In this document: piece by piece, positions 1-7,964 of the stretch | Layout: each line of letters starts with the position of its first letter | Position numbering within the stretch: position 1 is the first letter of the stretch | NCBI GenBank assembly: GCA_000433475.1 | Contig: HF993108.1 | Span: 1-29,594 of the forward strand | From: Mycoplasma sp. CAG:956 | GTDB lineage: Bacteria; Bacillota_I; Bacilli_A; RF39; UBA660 | DNA: 29,594 bases | Direction: 5' to 3' | Position numbers and translations under genes: made by a program | Notes under the pieces: generated by a model | Told to the model about the DNA's origin: nothing | Databases searched by the model: none | Seen by the model: the letters and a program-made list of their open reading frames with translations, nothing else

Positions 1-166
1 ATTGATTTTTATTAGCAAGTTTTTGTTTAAAGTTCTTTCACTAAGCAGTATAGCATATTTGTTGACTTTTGCAACCACTTTTCATACTCAGTAATAGTAT
101 ATTGATTTTTAAATGATTTATACAAATTTTTGCTATCTGAGTGTTACTATCTTAATCTTTTTTTAA
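1..166. other. Intergenic sequence left of the Tad operon
   Basis: No convincing gene. On the minus strand an open frame of about 42 codons ends at 27-29 and reads like protein (it includes TEYEKWLQKST), but it has no clear start or ribosome site and is preceded by a stop. It may be the decayed tail of a gene or chance in AT-rich DNA. Confidence 0.3.
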
Positions 167-210
167 TTTACAATATATTAAAGGTCGTGATATAATCTTT
201 TTAGATTATA
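167..210 (+). promoter_or_regulatory. Promoter with overlapping palindrome, Tad operon
   Basis: A -35 box TTTACA (167-172), an 18-base spacer and a -10 TATAAT (191-196) preceded by TGA, giving an extended -10. A perfect inverted repeat, TATAATCT-TTTT-AGATTATA, covers 191-210, that is the -10 box and the expected start site. It could be an operator or a hairpin at the mRNA 5' end. The ribosome site AGAGGG lies just before the ATG at 234. Confidence 0.7.
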
Positions 211-233
211 GATAATAAAGAGGGATTAATTAG

Positions 234-1004
234 ATGAAAAATTTGCGTAAAGGAAAAGTAGTTTGTATAACTAGTGGTAAGGGCGGAGTTGGAAAGACAA
301 CTTTAACGGCTAATCTAGCTGGAATAATAGAAAGTATGAATAAGAAAGTCTTGCTTATTGATTTAGATTTAACTAATGGGGGACTGGCTTTAATGCTTAA
401 TACTCCTTATAAAAAGAATATTTGTAATATGCTATATGATATTGAGCATAATACTTATGATTCTTTAAATGATTATGTAGTTAAATATGATGATTACATA
501 GATATATTACCAGCTTCTACTGACCCAAGAGACTTTAATAAAATTAATAATTCTTTAATTAATATTATTTTAGAAAAAGCATCTTTTATATACGATGTTA
601 TTCTAATTGATATGACACATATCTTAAATGAAATAAATGTTTTTGCTTTAGATTTTTGTGATATGGCGATTGTGGTTACAACTAATTGTCCAATGGATTT
701 AAAAAATACTAAAAATTTAGTAACTTTATTTGATAATTTAAATATTAATAAATATCGTATTCTTTTAAATGAAAGTGTTAACCCATTAAAACAATACTTT
801 AGTCTTTATGATATAAAAAGTATTATAAAAGCTAATATTGATTATCATATTTCTAATGAGTTTTATATAACTGATATTGAAAAAGAAATAATGGATGGTA
901 AGATAATTACCTTAAATAGTAAAGCTCTTAAACATTATCAGAATGATTATACAGCCTTACTTAATTTAGCTGCTGATATAATGGGAGGTAATAAAGATGA
1001 GTAA
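234..1004 (+). CDS. tadZ: TadZ/MinD-like ParA-family ATPase
   Basis: A 256-residue cytoplasmic P-loop ATPase of the ParA/MinD superfamily, first gene of a Tad-type operon. The deviant Walker A motif GKGGVGKTT is at residues 15-23, LLIDLDLTNGG follows as the switch I region near 40-50, and VILIDMTH near 122-129 is the Walker B strand. TadZ/CpaE proteins localise the Tad pilus machine at the cell pole. Most TadZ proteins carry an N-terminal receiver-like domain; here the P-loop starts almost at once, so this is a minimal form. The ATG has an AGAGGG site nine bases upstream. The last eight bases overlap the next gene, which implies translational coupling. TadZ rather than MinD is inferred from the cpaF-tadB-tadC neighbours. 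Confidence 0.85.
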   Translation: MKNLRKGKVVCITSGKGGVGKTTLTANLAGIIESMNKKVLLIDLDLTNGGLALMLNTPYKKNICNMLYDIEHNTYDSLNDYVVKYDDYIDILPASTDPRDFNKINNSLINIILEKASFIYDVILIDMTHILNEINVFALDFCDMAIVVTTNCPMDLKNTKNLVTLFDNLNINKYRILLNESVNPLKQYFSLYDIKSIIKANIDYHISNEFYITDIEKEIMDGKIITLNSKALKHYQNDYTALLNLAADIMGGNKDE

Positions 1005-2199
1005 AACTTTAGCGAATGCTTTTAATATAACAAATAGTAATCTTTTAAAATTAAATGATTATGAAATATTTCAAGATAAAGAGGCTTTAGAAAAAATTAA
1101 AAATGATATAACTTTTAGTTTGATAGATGAAGTTTCTCTAGGACTTAAAGAAACAGATATTCATAGTAAAGTGGATGAATATACTAAATCTTTAAATCTT
1201 AGTACTTTAGAAAAACAATATTTATATAACTTAATTGATAATGAAATATATGGGATTGGTCCAATTACAGAAGTAATGCATGATACTTCAGTTAAGAAAA
1301 TATTTGTTAATTCACCTAGTTTAGTATATGTTTTAACTAGTACGGGATATCATAGAGATCCTTCTATTTCATTTATTAATAATGAACATATAATTAAGAC
1401 AGTTACTAATTTAGCTCGTAAAAGTAATTTAAATATTTCTTTAGATGATGCCCATATTTCTTTTAAAACTTTAGATGATGCTAGAGTTACTCTTTTAGTA
1501 CCACCTATTGTATCTAATCCAGTACTTACAATTAGTAAGAGTGATAAAACTTTGGAAAGTATTGAAGAATTGATTCGTTTAGGAACTCTTACTCCTTATA
1601 TGGCAAGATTTTTAGAAGCTTGTGTTAAGGCTAAATTAAATATTTTAGTTTGTGGTAATAAGAGTAGTGGTAAGAGAACTTTAATTAATACTTTATTAAA
1701 CTTTATTCCTACTAATGAAAGAATAGTTTATGCTGGTTTAAAAGAAAACTTAGATAGTACACATCAATTAGTAAGTACTAATACTTCAGATATTAATGTT
1801 ATAGAGGCTTTAAGTCCTTCTTATTTAATATATGCTAATAAAAATGTTAATACTTTGTTAAAATTAGTTAATAAAGAACAAGGAATAATATCTAGTTTTG
1901 ATATTCGTAAGTTTACTTTAGAAAATCTAGTTACTAATGTTTTATTAGAAAATCCTGATATGAAGGAAGATACGGTGGTAAATAGTATTTATACCGGTTT
2001 TGATATATTAGTATATATGGAAAAAGGTGCGGATGCTAAGATTAGAGTAACTGGTATTAAAGAGGTCGTAGGGCAAAAATTAAAGGATGTCTTTGTTTAT
2101 GAAAATAATACCTTTAGTTTAATAAAAGAAAGTAATCATACGTATAAAAAATTAAAAAATAATGGTAATGATACCTTAGATGATATTTTTGGGGTGTAG
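997..2199 (+). CDS. CpaF/TadA-family protein with degenerate ATPase motifs
   Basis: A 400-residue homologue of the secretion ATPase CpaF/TadA, which normally powers Tad pilus assembly from the cytoplasmic face. The N-terminal domain is recognisable (GIGPITEVMHDTSVKKIFVN, compare the family's LGLGPLEPLL..SVTEIMVNGP), as is PPIVSNPVLTISK before the nucleotide site. The catalytic motifs are not kept. Walker A is GNKSSGKRT (residues 220-228), with Arg for the Mg-binding Ser/Thr. The Asp box (IEDTAE in the family) reads YAGLKEN. The Walker B segment IIVGEVRG reads LIYANKNV, with Asn281 for the Glu. The His box TTIHANS reads SSFDIRK. The frame is intact, so this looks like a pseudo-ATPase under selection rather than a pseudogene. 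It overlaps tadZ by eight bases and is followed by tadB after two bases. Confidence 0.82.
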   Translation: MSKTLANAFNITNSNLLKLNDYEIFQDKEALEKIKNDITFSLIDEVSLGLKETDIHSKVDEYTKSLNLSTLEKQYLYNLIDNEIYGIGPITEVMHDTSVKKIFVNSPSLVYVLTSTGYHRDPSISFINNEHIIKTVTNLARKSNLNISLDDAHISFKTLDDARVTLLVPPIVSNPVLTISKSDKTLESIEELIRLGTLTPYMARFLEACVKAKLNILVCGNKSSGKRTLINTLLNFIPTNERIVYAGLKENLDSTHQLVSTNTSDINVIEALSPSYLIYANKNVNTLLKLVNKEQGIISSFDIRKFTLENLVTNVLLENPDMKEDTVVNSIYTGFDILVYMEKGADAKIRVTGIKEVVGQKLKDVFVYENNTFSLIKESNHTYKKLKNNGNDTLDDIFGV

Positions 2200-2201
2200 T
2201 T

Positions 2202-3191
2202 ATGCCAATTTATGTAATTCAAATTGTTATTGCTTGTATAACGATATTAATAGGTATTTTTCTTTTAAAACTTGCTAATACTTTAAAAAAAGTTCACCGT
2301 ATAAGTAAGTTTAGCCTAGATATTCCTAAAGATAATACTTCGATTTTAACTAATATTATAAATGGGTTCTTTAATATTATTCATAATTTAAGTGATGGAT
2401 TAAGTCGTTATGGTTTTGTTAACAAATTATCGCTTAAATATGATAAATATATTTTAGAAATTAATAGAGATAGAACTAGTCCAGTGGATTATTTTACGAT
2501 TAAACTATTATTAGTTATTATTGCTTTGTCTTTATGCTTACTGGGTGTTGTCTTAAGTATTTTACCAGCTAGTCCGTTTATCTTTATAGTTGTTTTCTTA
2601 GCTAGTTATTTTTTACCAGATTTATTTTGGAAATATTTATATATTAAGAGAACTAATAGAATAGTTAAAGATGTCTTTATAAGTACTAAGTATATATATT
2701 ATGGTTTAAATAAAAAAATGAGTATTGATAATGCTATAAATTATGCTATAAATAATTTAGATGGGGATATTACGGATGAATTAGATAAGATTTTAAAAGA
2801 TTTAAAACATAATATTAGTTTAGAAGATGCTTATTATAAGTTTTATAAACGTAGTAATATTAAAGAAGTATTATCAATTTATCAAAGTTTAAAGATAGCT
2901 AGTCTTCTTAATATTAGTTATGTTGATGCTTATAAATATATTATTAATGATAATATTAAAGCCTATGAAGAAAGAGAGCATATTTTTAAGATTGTTGATG
3001 TTTATAATTATTTATTCTTAATTGTATTATTAATTCCTTTATTAGTATTTATTTTTGGGTTATTTATTAATTTAGATTATTTTGCTAGATTAATGAATGG
3101 TAAAGGATTATATTTAGTAATACTTGTTATAGCATTATATAGTATTTATATTTATATAATTAAGAATATCTTGGAGGTTAAAGATGAATAA
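2202..3191 (+). CDS. tadB: TadB-like inner membrane platform protein
   Basis: A 329-residue membrane protein with predicted TM segments near 4-24, 100-120, 124-143, 270-291 and 302-322. The segment 155-290 resembles the T2SSF (GspF/TadB) domain: a cytoplasmic helical stretch beginning RIVKDVFISTKYIYYGLNKK and ending in a TM helix. In Tad systems TadB and TadC form the membrane platform acted on by the CpaF/TadA ATPase. Identity rests on topology, weak motif resemblance and operon position after the CpaF homologue. It starts two bases after the preceding stop with a GGGGTG ribosome site, and its end overlaps the next gene by eight bases. Confidence 0.78.
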   Translation: MPIYVIQIVIACITILIGIFLLKLANTLKKVHRISKFSLDIPKDNTSILTNIINGFFNIIHNLSDGLSRYGFVNKLSLKYDKYILEINRDRTSPVDYFTIKLLLVIIALSLCLLGVVLSILPASPFIFIVVFLASYFLPDLFWKYLYIKRTNRIVKDVFISTKYIYYGLNKKMSIDNAINYAINNLDGDITDELDKILKDLKHNISLEDAYYKFYKRSNIKEVLSIYQSLKIASLLNISYVDAYKYIINDNIKAYEEREHIFKIVDVYNYLFLIVLLIPLLVFIFGLFINLDYFARLMNGKGLYLVILVIALYSIYIYIIKNILEVKDE

Positions 3192-3843
3192 TTTTGTTAA
3201 AGTCTTGTATCCTAAGAAATATTTAGTTAATTTAAATAAGAAAATTAAAAGATTAGGAATAAATAATAAGATAAGGATTGATACTTTTTTAATTACTCGT
3301 CTTTTAATGGAATTTATTATATTCATTGTTCTTTTGTTAATTCCCGTATATGGTATTATTTTAAGTTTTTTATTTACCATTTTGTTTCATTATTTATATG
3401 AAGATGTTCTAATTAATTCTAGAATTATTAAAAGGGAACAAGTTATTAGAAATGACTTAGAAACTTTTATTAAGTTATATCTTTTAGGATTAAATCAGAA
3501 TAATGATGCCTACTTAGTATTTAAAATGGTTAGTAAAAATTTAGATAGTGATTTAACAAGAGAAATAGTTTATTTAAATAAAAAGTATAATAATTTTAAT
3601 GATGTAGTTACTAATTTAATTAGTGTTATTCCTGAGTATTCTTTTAGCGATGATATTTTAATGTTAAGTAGTAATGATACTAAAATATCAGCAGAGGGTA
3701 TTCTAAATAAAATTTTAGCTGATAAAAAAGTAATGCAAGAGAAAATAATTAGTTCAATTCCAGTTAAGATAGTTTTATTTAGTGTTATATTCTTAATTTT
3801 AACTTTATTAATTATTATACTGGGACCAAAATATTTAGGTTAA
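3184..3843 (+). CDS. tadC: TadC-like inner membrane platform protein
   Basis: A 219-residue membrane protein, last of the tadZ-cpaF-tadB-tadC block. TM segments lie near 36-55, 56-73 and 192-215, with a helical cytoplasmic stretch (about 80-190) of T2SSF type between them, ending in a short tail GPKYLG. It is shorter than typical TadC (about 300 residues), mostly at the N terminus. A GGAGG site precedes the ATG, which lies inside the end of tadB. Family assignment is by topology and context; sequence identity to characterised TadC is evidently low. Confidence 0.72.
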   Translation: MNNFVKVLYPKKYLVNLNKKIKRLGINNKIRIDTFLITRLLMEFIIFIVLLLIPVYGIILSFLFTILFHYLYEDVLINSRIIKREQVIRNDLETFIKLYLLGLNQNNDAYLVFKMVSKNLDSDLTREIVYLNKKYNNFNDVVTNLISVIPEYSFSDDILMLSSNDTKISAEGILNKILADKKVMQEKIISSIPVKIVLFSVIFLILTLLIIILGPKYLG

Positions 3844-3856
3844 GTTTTAAAATTTA

Positions 3857-3885
3857 TTGCAATAAGTAAATATTTATGGTAATCT
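3857..3885 (+). promoter_or_regulatory. Predicted promoter
   Basis: TTGCAA (3857-3862), 17-base spacer, TAATCT (3880-3885) preceded by TGG. It would give the gene at 3911 its own transcript in addition to read-through from the Tad operon. Confidence 0.5.
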
Positions 3886-3910
3886 AAATTTAAGAATAGA
3901 AGGTTTTAAT

Positions 3911-4564
3911 ATGGAAAAGTTTATAAATAATTTATATAGTAATAGTAATTTTCCAATTATTTTAGGAGCTTTAATCATAATATTTGTGATTTTGTTTGTA
4001 ATTACACTTATATTAGCTCTTAAAGATGCTAAAAATAATATGGAATTAGAAGTATCTAAGGATAGAGAAGATAAAGAGAATAAAGATAATGTTGTTTTTA
4101 AAGAACCTGAAAAAGAAGAGACTGAAGAAAAGGTAAGCTTTGAAAATGTTTCTTTTGATAAAGAAGAAGAAAAACAAGATGAAAAGCCTAAGTATGAGGG
4201 GATTTCTTTTGAAGAGGTAAGTGGAGATACTGTTAGTGATGGTACTTCAAAAGTTGATGTGATTGAGGAAACTACCCAGACTATTCCGGTTTTAAAAGAT
4301 GATGAAATTAGTAATTTTGAAGAATTTTTCTTAGAAAATTTAAAAGATAAAAAAGATGGTAATATTTTTGATTTTTCAAAAAAGGAAGATAATGATACAG
4401 AAGAGAATAAAAAGACTACTTCAGTAGCTTTAGAAGATGATACCGATGCTATAAATAGTGAACCTACTAAAGAAGTTGTTCCTTCTGATATGGAACTTCC
4501 TAAGATGAAACAAGAATATACTTTTAAAGAGTTAGATGGCGAATCTTATCGTTTAAATAAGTAA
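3911..4564 (+). CDS. TM-anchored acidic protein of unknown function
   Basis: A 217-residue protein with one N-terminal TM helix (about 14-36, preceded by a short Asn-rich start) followed by a long highly charged Glu/Asp/Lys tail of low complexity, probably disordered and cytoplasmic. It contains repeated short motifs such as VSFENVSFDKEEE and KYEGISFEEVSGD. This topology recalls bitopic scaffold proteins, but I recognise no family. The ribosome site AGAAGG lies before the ATG. It sits between the Tad block and a strong terminator, so a role connected with the Tad machine is possible but unproven. Confidence 0.75.
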   Translation: MEKFINNLYSNSNFPIILGALIIIFVILFVITLILALKDAKNNMELEVSKDREDKENKDNVVFKEPEKEETEEKVSFENVSFDKEEEKQDEKPKYEGISFEEVSGDTVSDGTSKVDVIEETTQTIPVLKDDEISNFEEFFLENLKDKKDGNIFDFSKKEDNDTEENKKTTSVALEDDTDAINSEPTKEVVPSDMELPKMKQEYTFKELDGESYRLNK

Positions 4565-4570
4565 CTATTG

Positions 4571-4598
4571 GTCTTACTGATATGGTAAGGCTTTTTTT
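4571..4598 (+). terminator. Rho-independent terminator
   Basis: Stem GTCTTACT (4571-4578) with GGTAAGGC (4584-4591, includes G-U pairs), loop GATAT, then seven T. It ends the Tad-operon transcript. Confidence 0.85.
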
Positions 4599-4861
4599 AA
4601 TTAATCATTTTTAATATATATTCTTTTAAGATTATCTTGGTTAAAAATATCTATATTTAATTAAGTTAAAACTTTTTGAAGATTGTAAATAGGTGAATTT
4701 TCTGTTAAATAAAACATTTTAAAATGTCTGGGGATAATTCTTGAAAAAAGTTGTTTTGAAAATTAGTATTACTATTTATTTTAACACCTTCTTTTTTGTT
4801 AGTAATATACTGAATGTTTAAATAAATTAAAACGTATTTTTTATTAAAATTAATTTTTTTA
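4599..4861. other. Intergenic region, possible decayed minus-strand gene
   Basis: No intact gene. The minus strand has an unusually long open stretch (about 4880 down to 4715, containing NSNTNFQNNFFQELSPDILK) that continues after one frameshift as MFYLTENSPIYNLQKVLT and stops near 4665. It overlaps the promoter of the next gene. It may be a gene remnant or chance. Confidence 0.3.
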
Positions 4862-4886
4862 TGATATACTTTATATAGAATAGGAG
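4862..4886 (+). promoter_or_regulatory. Extended -10 promoter and ribosome site
   Basis: TGATATACT (4862-4870) is an extended -10 with no strong -35 box. AGGAG (4882-4886) lies seven bases before the ATG at 4894. Confidence 0.55.
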
Positions 4887-4893
4887 TGACTAT

Positions 4894-6489
4894 ATGATTA
4901 TTAGAAAACCTTTTAAATTTTTAATCGAGCATTTTAAAATAATTAATGTTATTTTAATGTTATTAGTATCATTTGTTATATTTAAATTTTTTAATATAAT
5001 GCAATTCTTTGGTAATTTTGTTACTAATAGTTATACGACAAGCGAGGTTGATTTAGCAGCACATTATATAGGAATTTTGTTACCTATTGCTTTAATTGTT
5101 ATTATTTTGATAAATATTATTATTTTTATCTTATTTCGAAGTAAAGATAAAGATACAAAGGCTTATATGGTATCTACTATCTTTTTTATAGTATTACTAG
5201 TATTTAGTTTTGTTTACCGAGGAGTTTTAGAAAACTTTGAATTTAATACAATTGAATCGCAGACGGCTCTTTTATATCGTGATACATCTAAATTTACTTT
5301 TTACCCTAATTTTTTGTTTCTAATATTTTATTTTTTGAATTTTATTGGTTTTGATTTAAGTACTTTTGAATTTACTAATTTACGTGATGATATTGATATT
5401 GCTAAAGAAGATGATGCTGAAATTGAAATTGGGGTTCAGTTAGAAGACTATAAAATAAAAAGAGGTTTCTTTAAGAAACTACGTGAAATGAAATACTATA
5501 TATTAGAAAATAAATTAGTTTTTATGGGGATAGGAGGAATTATTTTACTTATACTTTTAATATTTATTATAAGTACTATTGTTAAGTTAAATAATAATGT
5601 TAGAGTAGATAAAGCTTTTACTTATAGTAATTTTGCTATTAAGGTTGAGAATTCTTATCTTACCAAGGTTGATTATGGTGGTAATGCTTTAAGTGATAAG
5701 TATCATTATTTAGTATTAGTTTTATCAGTTACTAATAAAAGTAAAACTCCGAAGGCTCTAGATACAGATAATTTCTGGTTACAAATAGGAAATACTTATA
5801 TATATCCTATCTTAGATAAATCTACTTACTTTAAAGACTTAGGTGAACCTTATTATAAAGATAAAGTAGAAGTAAGTAAGACTCATAAATATATATTATG
5901 CTATAGTATTTTAGATAGTGAAATAAGTAATCGTTATACTATTAAAATATTAGATACTGTTAAATATGTTAATGGAATAGGAACACCAACTTATAAAACT
6001 TTAAAAGTTTCACCTAAAGAAAATGATAAGATAAATAATAATGGTACTTATTCTTTAGGGGAAGAATTTATATTAAGTAAGTCAACTTTAAAAAATACTT
6101 CTGTTTATGTTAATGATTATAGTATTAATGATACTTATACTTATGAATATAATTATTGTAATAAAAATAATGAATGTGTTCTTAAGAAAAATGCGGTTTC
6201 TAATAATAGTAATACTAAGAAAACTTTAATGGTTTTAAGTAGTGATGTTACTTTAGATACAAGTGCTAATTACAGTATGTATGGACAAAATGATTTTTAT
6301 AATAACTTTGTTACTTTTGAATATGTTTATAATGATAAAACATATACTAGTAGTGTAACTGATAAGTCGGCTAGTAATGATATTAGTAATAGTAAAGTTT
6401 TAGAGGTTGATTATAATATGAAGTATGCTTCTAGTATTAATATGATTATAACAGTTCGTAATCAAAGATATGTTATATCATTATTATAA
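4894..6489 (+). CDS. Polytopic membrane protein with DUF4352-like ectodomain
   Basis: A 531-residue protein. Predicted TM segments lie near 17-38, 58-82, 91-110, 138-155 and 209-231, with an acidic cytoplasmic loop (about 164-190) before the last helix. The outer part (about 240-531) begins with a segment resembling DUF4352/telokin-like Ig folds: YSNFAIKVENSYLTKVDYGG, then VLVLSVTNKSKTPKALDTDN and a W-containing strand. These domains are common on Gram-positive lipoproteins and surface proteins. A second beta-rich half contains two closely spaced Cys (YNYCNKNNECV). Function is unknown. It is monocistronic, with its own extended -10 promoter and a terminator. The neighbourhood suggests an envelope role. 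Confidence 0.75.
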   Translation: MIIRKPFKFLIEHFKIINVILMLLVSFVIFKFFNIMQFFGNFVTNSYTTSEVDLAAHYIGILLPIALIVIILINIIIFILFRSKDKDTKAYMVSTIFFIVLLVFSFVYRGVLENFEFNTIESQTALLYRDTSKFTFYPNFLFLIFYFLNFIGFDLSTFEFTNLRDDIDIAKEDDAEIEIGVQLEDYKIKRGFFKKLREMKYYILENKLVFMGIGGIILLILLIFIISTIVKLNNNVRVDKAFTYSNFAIKVENSYLTKVDYGGNALSDKYHYLVLVLSVTNKSKTPKALDTDNFWLQIGNTYIYPILDKSTYFKDLGEPYYKDKVEVSKTHKYILCYSILDSEISNRYTIKILDTVKYVNGIGTPTYKTLKVSPKENDKINNNGTYSLGEEFILSKSTLKNTSVYVNDYSINDTYTYEYNYCNKNNECVLKKNAVSNNSNTKKTLMVLSSDVTLDTSANYSMYGQNDFYNNFVTFEYVYNDKTYTSSVTDKSASNDISNSKVLEVDYNMKYASSINMIITVRNQRYVISLL

Positions 6490-6511
6490 CTTATTAGTTT
6501 TTAGATAGATG

Positions 6512-6546
6512 GAATATGCTTAATTTAAGTATATTCTTATTTTTTT
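6512..6546 (+). terminator. Rho-independent terminator
   Basis: Stem GAATATGCTTA (6512-6522) with TAAGTATATTC (6526-6536, one G-U pair), three-base loop, then TTATTTTTTT. Confidence 0.75.
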
Positions 6547-6603
6547 GCCTTTTCTTCTACAATATTAAAATTTATAGCTGGTAATTAAAGTAGAATTATT
6601 AAG

Positions 6604-7740
6604 ATGCATACAGTATGTTGAAGTTGTAAGATAAAAGTAGATTTAATTATTTGTAAAAAAAGATATCATTGTTATAATTGCAATAAGATATTTACAGAAA
6701 AATTAAACATAAATGTTGATAAAGGTAATATTTCAAATAAAGTGAAAATTCAAATAAGAAAAGATTTAATGAATTACAATTTATCATTTAAATATATCTC
6801 TCAGAAGAACAGAGTATCAATAACGTTTGTAGAAAATGAAATGTTAGATATAATTTTTGGTATCCCAGAATGTGTAATTAATTTACCAAGAGTGATATCA
6901 TTTGATGAATTTAAGGCTGATACAAGAGATAGAAAGTACGCATTTGTATTAAATGATCCAATCCATAAGAAAGTATTAGATATATTGTCAAATAGAAAAA
7001 AAGAATACCTAATTCAATACTTTACATATTGTAAAAATAGGCATTCGGTAGAGTTCGTAATATCAGACATGTACGAACCGTATTTGTTGGTCACGCAGAT
7101 TATGTTTCCAAAGGCAAAATATGTCGTTGACCGATTTCATTATATCACTTATATAATGGATGCATTAGATGGAATAAGAATAAGACAACAGAAGGAATAT
7201 AATGAAAAAAGTCGAGAATATAAATTATTAAAAAATAAAAAGAATGTTAGTTTATTAAGAAAATATGGTAATGATATAGATTGGTGGGTATATACTAAGA
7301 GATACAAAAATGGTCATATGGTAGACACGCTACCTTCGGAGATATTTAATGAAATTTTAACAATATTGCGAGATTTAAGAGAAGAATATTATTTAAAGGA
7401 AGAATTTTTAGATATTATTCATCATAATGAACAAATGAATGTTGAAAAACAAATAGATAGATGGATAAATGATTATATAGAAAAAAACATTCCAGAATTT
7501 ATAGAAGCTTTAAAAACTATTTCAAGATGGAAAGAATACATATTAAATTCTTTTATAGATAAAAGATATAGTAATGGTTATACCGAAGGGACCAATAACA
7601 AAATCAAGGTGTTAAAAAGAGTGGGATTTGGATATAAAGATTTTAAATTTCTAAGAGGAAGAATATTGTATTCATTTACAGGCATACTAAGTGGTTCAAC
7701 AAGAAACAAAAATATCTCCAATACTAAAAATAAGAAATAA
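6604..7740 (+). pseudogene. ISL3-family transposase, N-terminally disrupted
   Basis: The open part, from a GTG at 6742, encodes 332 residues of an ISL3 (DDE) transposase. Numbered from 6742, catalytic residues appear as D55 (VISFDEF), D109 (VISDMYEPY) and E282 (GYTEGTNNKIK), followed by the family's conserved GFGYKDFKFLRGRIL. The same frame runs upstream to ATG 6604 and encodes a zinc ribbon (HTVC-stop-SCK ... RYHCYNCNKIFTE), interrupted by one TGA at 6619-6621. The ribbon also appears shortened between the two Cys pairs. The DDE core is intact but the DNA-binding N terminus is not, so I expect no activity. Codon use (many AGA/ATA) differs from its neighbours, as expected for a mobile gene. 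Confidence 0.75.
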
Positions 7741-7895
7741 ATTTTTTACTCGATTATCAAAATTTTAATAATATTAAAAACGTTCAAAAAATAACTAAAA
7801 AAATCATATCAAAAAAAATGTAAAAAAATCCGTAAATTCCTTATGTTATAAGGCATCATAAAGATTTTTACTTCACACTAGATTTTATTGAACCC
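6604..7895 (+). mobile_element. Decayed ISL3-family insertion sequence
   Basis: An ISL3-type transposase frame followed by about 150 non-coding bases. The right end appears to be near 7895: read on the minus strand it starts GGGTTCAATAAAATCTAGTG, similar to the GG-rich termini of ISL3 elements. No matching left inverted repeat is visible between 6490 and 6604, and the transposase N terminus is damaged, so the left end seems lost. The right end abuts the promoter of the pseudopilin gene (-35 at 7909). Confidence 0.6.
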
Positions 7896-7908
7896 TTTTT
7901 TAAAATTG

Positions 7909-7937
7909 TTGCATGGAATTTAATTTAATGATATATT
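7909..7937 (+). promoter_or_regulatory. Predicted promoter of pseudopilin operon
   Basis: TTGCAT (7909-7914), 17-base spacer, TATATT (7932-7937) preceded by TGA. The AGAAGGG ribosome site (7949-7955) precedes the ATG at 7965. Confidence 0.75.
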
Positions 7938-7964
7938 TTAATTATAGTAGAAGGGTAGTGTTGT

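Noticed and set aside
3135..3380. Minus-strand open frame of 81 codons
   Set aside because: Lies wholly inside tadB/tadC with no ribosome site; low-complexity shadow of the plus-strand genes.
4663..4880. Possible minus-strand gene before 4894
   Set aside because: Needs a frameshift, has no start signal and overlaps the promoter of the plus-strand gene; kept only as a note.
6604..7740. Recoded TGA=Trp transposase (CWSCK zinc ribbon)
   Set aside because: Tempting, but intact genes in the window use only TGG for Trp and one gene ends in TGA; the zinc ribbon also appears shortened, so decay is simpler.
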